A stretch of 64,000 bases of DNA from Paulinella micropora (GCA_009731375.1 BJOX01000079.1:147921-211920); one strand, 5' to 3'; positions 1 to 10,377 are shown, numbered from the stretch's first letter. Numbers and translations are program-made. The notes: generated by a model from the letters alone, not told the origin.

Positions 1-21
1 GGGGGGGGGGGGGGGGGGGGG
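1..21. repeat. Poly-G tract at window edge
   Basis: An uninterrupted run of G opens the window. Elsewhere in the window such G or C runs directly border runs of N (2087, 2722, 6131, 49822, 53124, 63138), so this is probably the edge of another assembly gap rather than a biological element. Confidence 0.7.
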
Positions 22-59
22 CAATCGCGCCGTAGCCGATTCTGGCTGCTGCTGCTGCT

Positions 60-569
60 GTGACTGTCCAGCCGGCGCACCGCGATGACGACAAGGACCC
101 GAAGCAAAGCGCGACGGTTGCCGAGGAAACCGAGGAGCCAGCCAAGCAAGCCCGCGACAAGTGCGAAAAACAGAGACCCCTAGCGCGCAGGTACAGGCGC
201 CGCGAGTGCCCCGAAGTGGGCCTGCTGTGGCCCTCGGAAGTCAAGATGCTGGCTAGACAGTGCAGGATCGGCCGGCTGGGCGGCAGGAAGTTGCGGCGCA
301 GCGTGACCGACTCGCTCGACGACTTCGTGCGGGTCATGCACGAGCGCGTGGACCTGTATGGCGGCCGCAAGACCGCCCGGGTCGAGGATGTGCTCAGGGC
401 GTACAAGACGGGCTTCGGCCGCCGGCTGTACCTGGGCGTGGACGAGCCACCCGCCAAGAAACGCCGCACCAGCAGCAAGCGCGAGGAGGAGGAGGAGGAG
501 GAGGAAGAGGAGAAGGAGGAGCGCGACGACGCCCCCGCAACGACAGCAGCAGCATCGGCCGCGAACTGA
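60..569 (+). CDS. Histone H4-like protein with acidic C-terminal tail
   Basis: A 169-residue frame beginning at a GTG. Residues about 50-130 align by eye with the histone H4 fold: the stretch SEVKMLARQCRIGRLGG corresponds to the H4 region around PAIRRLARRGGVKRISG, and GRKTARVEDVLRAYK followed by GRRLYLG matches H4's [25 protein letters not shown]. After the fold come a basic patch (KKRRTSSKR) and a run of about ten Glu, absent from cellular H4. The true start is unclear: an ATG at 85 lies in another frame and opens a strongly basic, histone-tail-like stretch that ends at a TAG near 180, so a frameshift between tail and core is possible. Histones of this kind in a GC-rich intronless block are known from several giant viruses (DNA packaging). 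The H4 fold assignment is firm; viral origin is inferred from neighbours. Confidence 0.8.
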   Translation: MTVQPAHRDDDKDPKQSATVAEETEEPAKQARDKCEKQRPLARRYRRRECPEVGLLWPSEVKMLARQCRIGRLGGRKLRRSVTDSLDDFVRVMHERVDLYGGRKTARVEDVLRAYKTGFGRRLYLGVDEPPAKKRRTSSKREEEEEEEEEEKEERDDAPATTAAASAAN

Positions 570-832
570 CCCCATTCGACACAAGAGAGGAGACGGCCAG
601 CATAGAAAATGTAGTCAGTCTAGTTTGATCAGACAAGTAAATTTCTTTTTCTTTAATTAAAACAACAAAAAAGTCAAGAGCAAAGGGGGTCCTGGCCATC
701 ACCAGATCAAGGGGGGCGATCACAAGTAACTGCTAGCTATCTCGGCAGAGTGGAAGTGTTTTTTTGGTGGTTCATTGTTGGTTCAAGCAGAAAGCTCGGG
801 AGGATCACGCCCCCCTTTCTCCCCTCCACCTT

Positions 833-872
<40 letters not shown>

Positions 873-925
873 TTCTTTCCTCCTGTCCTTGCACTTTTTT
901 TTCTTTTGTGCGCAGGCCCGTCCAT
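570..925. other. Intergenic, no gene seen
   Basis: AT-richer spacer between the histone gene and the convergent membrane-protein gene, with a TTAATTAA-like stretch at about 650-660 and a (CT)n tract at about 836-866. No supported gene. Confidence 0.6.
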
Positions 926-1863
926 TCAACCAATTGGATTCGTTCCCGTACTCCTTTTTGAACTAGCTTTCTCCAACGTACTAGGAGGAAGGCCGCCTTT
1001 GATGATTGCCATTTCGCCCTTCAATTCTTGCATCATTTGGATTAGCTGTTGTATAGACATGCCTGCACCCTCCTCAAAATGGCTCACCAAATGTTGATAT
1101 TCTTCTTCCGGCCATTTGCACGGGTTCGAATCGCACTTCATCCAGGTAATCATGGCTATGAAGTATTTCGCGACTGCAAAGGAGTTGCCGATCACGGACA
1201 GGAGGCTGCAAGCAGCCCACATCATCGCCTTCTGTAAGGAGCATTCTCCACCATCATTTGCGTTGTCGGTCAGGACGCAGTCGTTGCAGATAGTAGTAGC
1301 GTTTGCGTCCCTGCCAGTTCTCAGCATTACCGATCACTCCATAGCGAGCCTGTCCACATTGGGGTTGCGGAGGATCATCACCTCCTCCTTGTTGTTATGG
1401 ATGTTGTTCATGATCATGAGCGACAGCGACAGCAGCACCAGCGTCATGATGAAGCCGGCCATGTGGATCAGCAGGTGATTTCTCCAGCCGTAGAACTTGA
1501 TCACGTTTTTCAGCACTGCAGTTCTGGACGAAGAATACATATCTTTCCAAAGGGTCGAGAAAAAGAAAAAGGCCACAAACAGCGAGACCGTCGTGACGAC
1601 TATTCCCGCGATAATCAGGCCTTGGCTCGTTTTGAAGATTTGGGATTCAGTGCCAAAATCTTCGCCTACCCCAAACGGCCTGTCATCGAACATGTGCCTG
1701 ACGCTAAAAGAAGCAGAGGCCAGATGCAAGGACATACCCCCGGCCGAGAAAAGCCACATAAAAACATAAAAACACGATGCCCACTTATCCTCATCTGTCT
1801 TCGGGCCGCTCTCACTGCTGCTACTGGCTTCAGAGGGCGCCGGGGCTATTTTTTAGTACTCAT
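926..1863 (-). pseudogene. Multi-pass membrane protein with an in-frame TGA
   Basis: On the minus strand two open stretches (1759-1334 and 1327-926) are in the same frame and separated only by a TGA at 1336-1334. Together they show hydrophobic segments around GLIIAGIVVTTVSLFVAFFF, around LLIHMAGFIMTLVLLSLSLM and, after the stop, around MMWAACSLLSVIGNSFAVA, plus a Cys-containing loop (CNDCVLTDNANDGGEC). The frame also remains open upstream of the 1759 ATG as far as 1852, adding another hydrophobic stretch; an ATG at 1863 lies one base out of frame across a run of six A. No family recognised. It may be a virion or host-membrane protein (inference). TGA ends the histone gene nearby, so code reassignment is unlikely; the gene is read as broken. 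Confidence 0.55.
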
Positions 1864-2660
1864 TGGTTTTTTCTTGAGTGCCGTCCGCAAAGAAAAAAAA
1901 GTGCTGTACGTGGACCAGCCCCCGGGTGTGTGTTGGTACAAGCGCAAAAGTCCGTTCGCTCAACAACTAAATCTTTGTTATTAAAATACAGTCTTGAATA
2001 AAACGTGCAAATCTTACCCAAAACCTGTTAAAAAAGTTACAAGAAAAAAGAAACTACTCTCTATTTCCCCCCCCCCCCCCCCCCCCNNNNNNNNNNCCTT
2101 CCTTTTTTTCCCCCTCCCTTTCCCTTTTTGTCTCTACTTCGCCGATTTTTGTTTTCTTTTTTAATTGTCTGTTAAGATGTTTTTTTTTCGGGAACCTGTG
2201 AGGGGAGGGGCGTGCGGGAGAGAAAGGGGAGGAGGGGTGCGGGCGGGGGCACGGTTTGTACCGAGTGGGTGCACAAAAAAAAACGTGGCGGCTACAACCA
2301 CTATTCTCCCTCCCTCCCCGCAACACCCACTCTCACTCGCCACTTTCCTTCCTGTCCACGCTCGTACCTAGAGGAATGGAAGGAGAACGAAAAATAGAAG
2401 AAAAAAAAAAGACGCAATGCAAGATAAACTGGAAGCTAAGGAGGGGAGGGGGGGGGAGCTACGGTGCAAGAATCTCCTCCTTTCTCTCCCCCCCCTTTCA
2501 CCTCTCCCAAAGAAAAAGAAGGGGCGGGAGAGGGGCTCTGTAGACAGACGTCCTCCAAAACTAGCCTCCCGCCCCTCTCTCTCTCCCTTCACGCACCTTC
2601 CTGCCCTCTTCTTTCGACGGTCCGCGCAATTGCGTCCTCCTTTTCCTATCACTTCCGCTC

Positions 2661-2698
<38 letters not shown>

Positions 2699-2733
2699 AC
2701 CCCCCCCCCCCCCCCCCCCCCNNNNNNNNNNGG
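1864..2733. other. Low-complexity intergenic with two short gaps
   Basis: Poly-C runs next to 10-base gaps at 2087-2096 and 2722-2731, alternating C-rich and A-rich tracts between. Several frames are open here only because of homopolymers. No supported gene. Confidence 0.6.
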
Positions 2734-3669
2734 GCAGCATTGCGCTGCGCAATCGTCTCTCAGGTCCTTTGTCCTCGCGGTCCCCCAGGGCCTTTCTCGT
2801 GTCCGGCGCAGCTGCGATCTGCTTGTCTTCCTGGATGATGTAAGACCATCGAAGTTCGGAACCCGCCCTGAAGACCGGGTTCTGCCCCGTGCCGCAGGTC
2901 AGGTACGGCCTGCGGAGGCCCGGCCACACGTACGCGGGCTTCTTGAGGACCAACAACGGCTGCTGGCCGCCGCTGTTGACCAGCTGTGCGGAGCCCTGGT
3001 ACCGTAGCGCGGGCGGCAGTTCGAACACGATGGACTGACCTGCCGGCGCGCGGANNNNNNNNNNAATACAACACGATGGACTGACCTGCCGGCGCGCAGA
3101 GGAAACGCTGCTAGGTGCCATCGTGCAGCGCCAGCCGCCCCAGAACCTGGGCTTGGTGCCACTTGTACAAGTCGAGCAAAGCAAAGCCGTCGATGCAGAC
3201 CGCCTCCCAAGACAGGAAGTGCGTGGCGCGCGCAAATTGCGGTTCGACCGCGAGTTTCGGGTGCGTGATGACGCTCCCGTCGAAGAAAATGCCGCCTCCC
3301 ACATTGCCGGGGTTTACTTCCGTGGTCGTGAACGCGCCGAGGTTGCCCAGCGACGGCGAACACCGTGTGCCCGAGGGTGCCCAGCGCGGTGCCCTTGAGG
3401 TTGGGGTCGTCTGCACGCGGCCACCCGTAGGGTTCCTTGAGGCAGGCCGCGCACGCAGGCGCCGGTCTCCAGAGACGCACCCCGTCCGGGGAAGTGTGCA
3501 GGTCACCGGCAGCCCAGGCGCAGCGACAGATTACGCACAGCCTTTGAGGATGAGTTTTTCCTGACAAAAAACAGTACGAGGTGCGAAAGAGAAGTAGACA
3601 AGGATTTTTCTTTTTTTCTTCTTGCTTCTTGTAGTGCAAACAAACGTTGCAAAACGAATCAGCATGCAC
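2734..3669 (-). pseudogene. Unrecognised protein with N-terminal Cys pairs, broken
   Basis: Minus-strand coding sequence in pieces. The 5' part (to about 3335) carries Cys pairs in CVICRC and CAACLKEP, a likely zinc site. After a frameshift near 3340 it continues through FDGSVITHPKLAVEPQFARA and HFLSWEAVCIDGFALLDLYK to a TAG at 3113-3111, and then, across a 10-base gap (3055-3064), through ELPPALRYQG and KKPAYVWPGLRRPYLTCG. The gap is flanked by a repeated block of about 30 bases (3022-3054 and 3069-3101), which suggests two contigs overlapping rather than missing sequence. The start is uncertain (an ATG at 3669 is far upstream of the Cys motif). Function unknown; GC content and density match the viral genes around it. 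Confidence 0.45.
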
Positions 3670-3685
3670 ACGACATTAACAATCG

Positions 3686-5601
3686 TTGTCTAAATGCACA
3701 ACACGCACGTACTCTGCGCACTGCGGCGGTGATGCAGGCAAGCTGCGCGCCGCGCTGCACGAAGAATGGCAGAAAGCCACGGCACACAGCAGCAGCCAGG
3801 GCTTCCCGCCCGCGGTCGAGTGGCTGAGCGCGCCGCCGTTCAAGAACGGGTTGCAGCTGTGGTGCCACGTATGCAATAGCGACTGGGGGCCGGCGCCGGC
3901 GGAACTCTTGCAAGCCAACGGGCGGCACTGCGAGGAAGAGTGGTCCCTCCAGCGCTGCCGGTCCGCGAAGGCGTGGCCGTACGTCGAGTTTCTGCAAGGG
4001 CCGCAGAAACCGTAGCCATCAGCGCCGGACCACACGGTGTCCTTCCGGTGCACCGTGTGCGGTGTGCGGCAGGAGTACGTGGGCTCCTTCCAGGGCTGCA
4101 ACCTGTGCGGCGGCATGTGGGCGCGGGCGCTGGTGCGCCTGGAAGCGGCGCTGGGCACGAATCCGCCTCCCGCGCGCGCGCTGGCGCCCGACGAACACGC
4201 CGTGCGGTGCGGCCCGCTTTGGCTGCGCAGTCGTAGTGAGCCGCCTGGGGCGCCGCAGGTGCCACTATAAATGGAAGACAACCGTTGGCGACGTGCTGGC
4301 GCTGCTGCACAGCGGCCAGGCGCACTGCCAGGACGCGAAACTGTCAACTAGACGCTGGGCCTGCTATTCGGGCCCCACGCGCGTCGTAGACGTGACCAAC
4401 GTGCCGGGGGGCGCCTGGCTCAAGCTGCGGTGCGCGGCGGGGCACACACAGGACGAGTTCTACTGCACGCCCGAGATTCGCGGCTGGCACGGCGGCGGCT
4501 GGCAGTACTGGACGTGCTGCCAGTGCCGGCTGGCGCGTGTGTTTGGCGGAGTCGACGCGGTGTTTCTGTACCAGCAACGGCCCGAGTGGAGGGACGCCGA
4601 TGTGTGGGCCTGCCTGGCAGGCAAGCGGCTGGATCTGGAGTGCGACGGCGGCCTGCCGTGCTACGCCAGCCGTCCGCGAGCCGAGGCGGGCGTCTTGGCG
4701 CCGGCGGCTTGCCTGGACTCTCTGTTGCAGGCCGCGACCGAGGTGGTGGCGTGCGGCGGCCGCGGCGACGCGCTGGACAAGCTGCAGGGCCTAATCAGTA
4801 AAGTGCGCATGTTGTCTGGCCCGGCCGACGCACGCGACGTGGAGCGCGCCAAACAGGTCGCGAGGCTGCTGCAGCTCGTGCGCGAGAACAAGGGCACGAC
4901 TATCCACTTTGGCAAGTACAGAGGGCTCGGCTGGCTCACAATTGTGCGACCCGTTGTACCTGGGCCAGCAAGGCACGGAAGCCGCCGCAGTGCTTTGGCG
5001 AAGCGCGCAGTCTCGCCAACTTACTGGGCTGGGCGCTGCCGCCTTTGTCGCCGCTGACAAACGGCATTCGCGGCAACGACGCGCGCTACAAGGCCAGGGG
5101 CAAGCTGTGCCGCTGGTTGCGCGAGAGAACCAAGGGCGACCGGCTGTCCTGGGGCCCGCTGCATGCGTCGCACGAATTTACGAACCAGCACCGGGGCGTG
5201 CCGGGCAGTTACCCAGCGGATGGCGCCTTGTGGCTACCGTTGATCAAGCCCGCCGTGCTGGCGCCCTGGCGGCTGTCGGATTATGATAATTTGGATGAGA
5301 GCCTGGACGACGCGGCGCCCGGCGGCGTGCTCGACGTGGCGGTGCTCGGGGTCAGGGCCCGATCCTGGGAATTGTCCTGCGTTCTAAGTACAGGCCAGCG
5401 CAGCCACCGATAGAAGTGCGCAATTTCCTCGCGGGCTTCAAGCTGTTCGAAGCCGACGTGAGCTGGATCTGCCAGCAGGGCCGCGCGCCCCCCTCGCAGT
5501 TACAGCTCTTGCAGCTCCGTCCGTCGGCGGACAAGCAGGCCCAGAGCTTAAAAAAAAGAGCAGCAAGGGGCCCGTTTTCTTTTTTGTTAAGATTTTATTA
5601 A
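3686..5601 (+). pseudogene. Multi-zinc-ribbon protein with ExoX-C-like motif, frameshifted
   Basis: A long plus-strand coding region in at least five pieces. Frame 1 (3686-4270) has an in-frame TAG at 4013-4015; it shows CHVC and, after the TAG, a canonical treble-clef pattern C-x2-C-x13-C-x2-C (RCTVCGVRQEYVGSF then GCNLCGG). A shift near 4230-4260 leads to a piece (to about 4925) with further Cys/His sets (CAAGH, CCQC). A shift near 4925 follows the motif HFGKYRG then LCDPLYLGQ, reminiscent of the FGKYKG...L..DP.YL motif of ExoX-like C-terminal domains in nucleases. Later pieces end at 5601. Repeated zinc ribbons of the form F-x-C-x2-CG are common in giant-virus and eukaryotic DNA-associated proteins; the nuclease link is an inference from one motif. 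Breaks may be decay or homopolymer errors. Confidence 0.5.
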
Positions 5602-5789
5602 TTTCTTTTTTAAAAAATTGCGGCCGAATTGTTTCCTTAAAAACGAGCGAGTGCAAGAAAGCGGGCCCCCTCCTTTCTAGCCCCCCAAGAGGCCTGCGAT
5701 GACTAGTGCTCTGTAGACAGTTGCACGATACATTGGAACACACAAAAGAAGAGATAGTCTTGGGGGGCGGCCGGCCGTGGGCAGTGTGT

Positions 5790-6035
5790 CTAACCGCTGT
5801 CATCTTCTAGCCTGCAGTCGCAGTAAGGACATCTAGTAGCTGGGCTTTCGATCGCGCATTTTGCTAGTCCGTCTATAATTGTATTGAGCGAAGAGTGCTC
5901 GTGCTGTGTTTGCGTTTGCATCTTGGCCCCCTCGCAGTCGTGCAGCTTTGCCTGGCAAAGAGCAGAACAAAATTTCTTTTCGCAGCAAGGGTCACAACCC
6001 GGGCCCACAGGGTTGAGACATTGCGTAGCGTCTCA
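5790..6035 (-). CDS. Small MYND-like zinc-finger protein
   Basis: About 72 residues with the pattern CDPCCEKKFCSALCQAKLHDC, matching the second half of a MYND finger (CC-x4-FCS-x2-CQ-x4-H-x2-C), followed by CPYCDCRLEDD. MYND fingers bind protein partners and occur in small ORFs of giant viruses. The frame has no ATG before the Cys cluster: it can begin at GTG 6008, or an ATG at 6035 lies in the neighbouring frame and meets a stop, so a single-base shift may separate start and finger. A large gap (from 6131) lies just upstream, so promoter and start cannot be checked. Confidence 0.5.
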
Positions 6036-6130
6036 TGTGCGGTCTGTCATAATACTTAAAGAAAAAGTTTTTTGATAGGCAAATCAAAGGCAAGGCTATT
6101 CCCAAAAAGGTGGGGGGGGGGGGGGGGGGA

Positions 6131-6637
6131 NNNNNNNNNNNNNNNNNNNNNNNNNNNNNNNNNNNNNNNNNNNNNNNNNNNNNNNNNNNNNNNNNNNNNN
6201 NNNNNNNNNNNNNNNNNNNNNNNNNNNNNNNNNNNNNNNNNNNNNNNNNNNNNNNNNNNNNNNNNNNNNNNNNNNNNNNNNNNNNNNNNNNNNNNNNNNN
6301 NNNNNNNNNNNNNNNNNNNNNNNNNNNNNNNNNNNNNNNNNNNNNNNNNNNNNNNNNNNNNNNNNNNNNNNNNNNNNNNNNNNNNNNNNNNNNNNNNNNN
6401 NNNNNNNNNNNNNNNNNNNNNNNNNNNNNNNNNNNNNNNNNNNNNNNNNNNNNNNNNNNNNNNNNNNNNNNNNNNNNNNNNNNNNNNNNNNNNNNNNNNN
6501 NNNNNNNNNNNNNNNNNNNNNNNNNNNNNNNNNNNNNNNNNNNNNNNNNNNNNNNNNNNNNNNNNNNNNNNNNNNNNNNNNNNNNNNNNNNNNNNNNNNN
6601 NNNNNNNNNNNNNNNNNNNNNNNNNNNNNNNNNNNNN
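6131..6637. other. Assembly gap flanked by G and C runs
   Basis: 507 N flanked by poly-G on the left and poly-C on the right. Short gaps elsewhere: 2087-2096, 2722-2731, 3055-3064, 21138-21227, 34718-34816, 52400-52434, 53089-53124, 57939-57948, 63138-63195, 63364-63373. Confidence 0.95.
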
Positions 6638-6675
6638 CCCCCCCCCCATTCCCAACCAAAAATTAATTTGCGTTC

Positions 6676-7005
6676 ATGCAGGAGTCTACCACCAAATACA
6701 GTTTTGAACCCCGCACGCTGGCTCCCATCGTGGTCGCGACCCAGAGCAGCGCTCACGGCTTTATAGCCGCCGACACCACGTGGGAAGAGCTCCTGGACCC
6801 GCGCCTGCACCTGCTGAGCTCGGGCACATACCGCGCCGCCTGCATCAAACACCTAGGCCTGAACCCGCTCAAGCACGCCACCAGCTACTGGAGCACCGCG
6901 CGCCAGCGGTACGTTCACTTTCTGGACCTGCCACAGTACCCCGTCACGTGGTTGTACGCCCATTGCCAATACCACAACTGCCGCCACGCAAGCTTCGTAG
7001 CCTAA
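6676..7005 (+). CDS. Unrecognised 109-residue protein
   Basis: An ATG-initiated intact frame with virus-block base composition, coding for a compact protein without membrane segments. It ends in a Cys/His cluster (YAHCQYHNCRH) that could bind zinc. I do not recognise a family. The ATG at 6676 is the first after the gap and the hydrophilic N-terminus (MQESTTKYSFEPRT) reads naturally. It lies convergent to the membrane-protein gene at 7189-7897, with A/T-rich homopolymer spacer (7006-7188) between them. Confidence 0.55.
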   Translation: MQESTTKYSFEPRTLAPIVVATQSSAHGFIAADTTWEELLDPRLHLLSSGTYRAACIKHLGLNPLKHATSYWSTARQRYVHFLDLPQYPVTWLYAHCQYHNCRHASFVA

Positions 7006-7188
7006 GGCCTGTCTTTTTTTGTTCTGTTTGTTTGGTCTTTTTAATTAAAAACAAAAAAGAAAGTAAACTTACACCTTGAAAATGGAACGAAACAAAAAAA
7101 GGAAAGAGCAAAAAAAAAGGAAGCCTACTGTTTTTTTCGTTGTTTTTTTCTTCTTTCTCCTCGCTTTTTTGTCCCGCTTGCGGAAGCG

Positions 7189-7897
7189 TTAGCTCACTTC
7201 CAGGTCTCGTTGCCCGGGCCGGGCGAGCATGGCGATCAACAGAATCAGCCCGAAGGCCGCGAAGACGCCGCCCGCTACAGCTAGGCGGGTCGTTTGCTGC
7301 GCGTCCTCCAACGCGCGCGCGACTTTCGTGTGCGTGCAACACTTGCGTGCGCAGGCAGACACGCCCGCCGCCGTGAAAAACGCGACGGCGGCCGCGAGCG
7401 AAGAGCACATGAAGGCGGCCGCGAACGCCCCCGCCACTAGTCGTCCGTTGCAGCGGCAGTGGCTGTAATCGTCATGGCAGGCCCCGAACCAGAAGATGCT
7501 CTCCCCGTTGCCTAGGCAGGGCGAATAGACGGTCCGCTCGATCGCCGCCGGCGGGGGCAACAAGTACAGGCAGTAGTCGGTGCTGATGTTGAGGAAGGCG
7601 GCCAGCTCCGCGGGGCACCCCCGGGTCGACGGCCCAGCGCAGATCGAGTGCCGTCTGCAGCCTGGCCACGACTTCGACTGCCACACGGGTAATGCTAGTC
7701 GACAGCGCCTGCAGCTGGTCGATTTTTTGGTTGACGTTGGCCAGCATTCCGGTGCCTGAGTTGTACAGGTCAGTCAGAGTTTTTTGTTTGGCCTTTGCTG
7801 CTTGTATGTCTGCCATCAACAGGTTGTAGCGGGCCAGCGCCTCCTGGTAGACCTTGGCAAACTCTGCCTTGACCTTGGCAAACTCTGCCTCCTGGAT
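7189..7897 (-). pseudogene. Viral-type membrane protein truncated by a transposon
   Basis: Minus strand. The N-terminal part is a coiled coil (EAEFAKVKAEFAKVYQEAL, then QIDQLQALSTSITRV), cut at 7898/7900 by a transposon terminus; upstream codons of the open frame (to 7987) derive from the transposon. A frameshift near 7615-7630 (run of C) leads to the C-terminal part (to 7189), with a Cys-rich region (CHDDYSHCRCNGR), a hydrophobic segment (GAFAAAFMCSSLAAAVAFFTA), more Cys (CARKCCTH) and a last hydrophobic segment (LAVAGGVFAAFGLILLIAML). The architecture, coiled coil plus disulfide-type Cys plus two transmembrane segments, resembles virion surface proteins, but no family is recognised. The 5' end of the gene was not found elsewhere in the window. 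Confidence 0.5.
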
Positions 7898-7899
7898 GT

Positions 7900-9069
7900 A
7901 ACAAATGTTTCGGCGAAACGTGATGTCACGTTTTGCCCAAATTTTTAGTGACTTTTTACTAAGTTTCAAAATACAAGTCAAACCCACTCAAAATGATGGG
8001 GAATGTATTAAAAATGATTAATAATCAATAAAAAAACATGTTTAGTATTACTTCTAAGGCTTACACCATGCTCCTTGACTTGGGAAAAATATTTAAAAAA
8101 CTTCGATTTTTACTGATTTTTCTAAGTCTTTCTGACCAATTTTCAGAGACGGAATACAGTTCCGGCAAGGGATTATGCTGTAACTAGGTCGCGTTTAATA
8201 ATTTAAAGATGTTTCAATTTGTTTTTGAGAAATACTAATACTTTGGACTTGGATTTTGAAGTAGTAATACGATAAGTAGCAGAAAAGCAATAAATTTCTA
8301 AGTCTTTTTGAATACTACTTTGCTACAACTTATATCAACAAAGTATTTAAGTGCAACTAGTGGGGACTGAGTTATTAAAACCAATTTCAAGTTCCTAATC
8401 ATCTGGTTGCCACTCTTGATCGTCGTCTGACATCAGCGCGTTTGGTAGTCGCACGTTAATCGCGTCGTCCGTGTCCGTTCCTGACTCAGTTCCCGAATCC
8501 CGCCCCACATGCTGAATTCTGCGGCGATCGCTGCTCTTGGGGCGGGCGGAAAGCAGAAGCTGTTCGTTGGATGAGATTGAGGATATGTCGTCGTCAGACT
8601 TAGCATCTGCGGCCTCAAACATCTGATCTTCGTCCTCCACCATACGCCGAATCGGTCGCCGGGGCCGCGGCTGCCGACCTGCACCACGGCGCCCACGCTT
8701 GGGAACTGGTATCAAGGGTTGATCGGAATCGCTGGAGCTATCCTCGTTGTGAAGGGGCCGGACATGGGCTCTACCTCTTCTCGCCCCACCACCGCGGCCA
8801 CGAGCTCGGCCTTGCCCCCTCCCACCACCGCGACCACGACGAGCACGGCGACCTCCAGCGCCACCTGCGGCTTGGACATCTCCATCGAGAGCACACGCAC
8901 AAATGGGATGATGCGCAAGGACATTAGCTACCAGCTGTGCTTTCCGGAACTTGAAGTCCTGGCCGTGCCGTGCCAGCCACGCCTTCAAGGCTGGCACGGT
9001 CGTGTTCTTGGTCAGAGCATGTGTCGATGATCTTGTTGGATATATAAACTTAATCGAAGTTAATGTCAT
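7900..9069 (-). mobile_element. 3' end fragment of a TIR transposon related to the 25.7-34.1 kb element
   Basis: The first 21 bases from 7900 inward (AACAAATGTTTCGGCGAAAC, next base G) match 16 of 21 positions of the terminus of the full element (AACAAACATTACGACGAAAC, next base C). About 490 bases of AT-rich non-coding DNA separate this terminus from the 3' end of a truncated copy of the element's transposase tail gene (8395-9069). The candidate 4-bp target site next to it is ATGT (7896-7899). The other end was not found, so this is a fragment or an element with diverged, unrecognised 5' parts. Confidence 0.65.
8395..9069 (-). pseudogene. Truncated transposase C-terminal region (SAP-like, RG-rich, acidic)
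   Basis: 224 codons homologous to the last part of the transposase ORF at 29976-33263. Both contain a SAP-like helix pair (here TVPALKAWLARHGQDF, there CTVPALKAWLRLHGQG), then a long Arg/Gly-rich stretch, the motif EDSSSDSDQPLIPVPKRGRR, a PRRPIRRMVEDEDQMFE block and a conserved end (DAINVRLPNALMSDDDQEW). Residues before ALTKN are not conserved and mark the truncation. SAP motifs bind AT-rich DNA, and RGG runs bind nucleic acid. The copy is not intact as a transposase. Confidence 0.65.
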
Positions 9070-10377
9070 AATAATAGTTAATGGTAATAGTAAAGGCCAG
9101 ACATATAGATCGTAAACTAAGTAGACCCAATGAGGCCACCAGGAAGCTAGTTACTATGGTTTTAGTTCTGTTAGTGCACCTAAATTGTAGACATAGTTGT
9201 CAATGTGATCGGATCGCTCATATTTCTCGCTATATACTTGTATCCTATGACAATCGTCAGATGTAATTAGATAATTAATGTTAGGAAACAACCCTTGATG
9301 TTATTGTCTTTCGTGTTTATGTTTTCTGATGTAATGTTGGTAATGGTGCGCGTTTTAACACAAAACTACTTCATGTTTGTTGTCATATGTTGTTTCTAAT
9401 AGTTACATGTTTATCTATATGCTATGACTATATACATCTTACCAGCAGGTGCTGAAAGGCGGCGGAACCGGCATGTTCATAACTGCTTTTGTAGGCTGTT
9501 CGCGTTGACGGCCCAGCATGTTTGTTTTTATGTCTTGTAGTGGATGATGTAGGATCGCAAAGTATTGCGCGCGATATAAGCATAATGTTTATCCGCTTTG
9601 TATGTAATATATATATGTCATGCTTGTCGGTCATATATTAAGTAATAGTATACCTGTTATTGATCTATGACTGTATGTGCATCATATATATAATGTGTGC
9701 GTTTATTATCATTTCTGTGCGGCATTTCTCATTGCATGAGGTTGTATTGGTGTGTGCAGACGGGTATACATGGGTTGCGGATTTCTCGTAAATTTACGCT
9801 CATTTTATGTTTTATGTGTTGACTACTTTGCAGGGAACCTGACAATGCGTTCCAGACAATGCTGTTTGGGATGAACTTTCCCCGACCGATTTAATTTCGT
9901 AAATTATGCATGATGAAATATACCTATATGTCATGAATTAGCGCATATTTACCCATTTCTACCAATTTGGGATCACATCATATTTGTCAATGATAGTATC
10001 TTCTTGATATTTCATGTCTCCCCTTTGAGTAAGTTAGGAATAATAATTTCCTGGGAAGGCAGTATATATTAACGGTAGCTAGATTAAGGAATACCACTGA
10101 GGGGTGCGAGAGCTCAACTACCGACGTCACACTGCTGTCACAGGACTAAGTGCGTGAATCACACGTGCTAGCGCTATGAGCCGGGCATAGCTCTGAATGG
10201 GACATCCCTGTCAGCAGAGCCGATGTATTTACCTCTACGAGAGAGTGAGGGAGTGGATAGTCGATAGGTGTAATATTAATTTTCATCATTTTTGTACTAA
10301 TATATATTTCCACAGACTTGAAGGATTATCTTTAATTATGTCACAGTTTGTACTAATCTAAAGTAATCAGGGGGAGT
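9070..10377. other. AT-rich non-coding, nothing recognised
   Basis: No frame longer than about 70 codons and no recognisable motif. A short GC-richer patch (about 10090-10250) has no obvious structure. This may be retrotransposon-derived sequence preceding the polypurine tract at about 10369. Confidence 0.5.
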
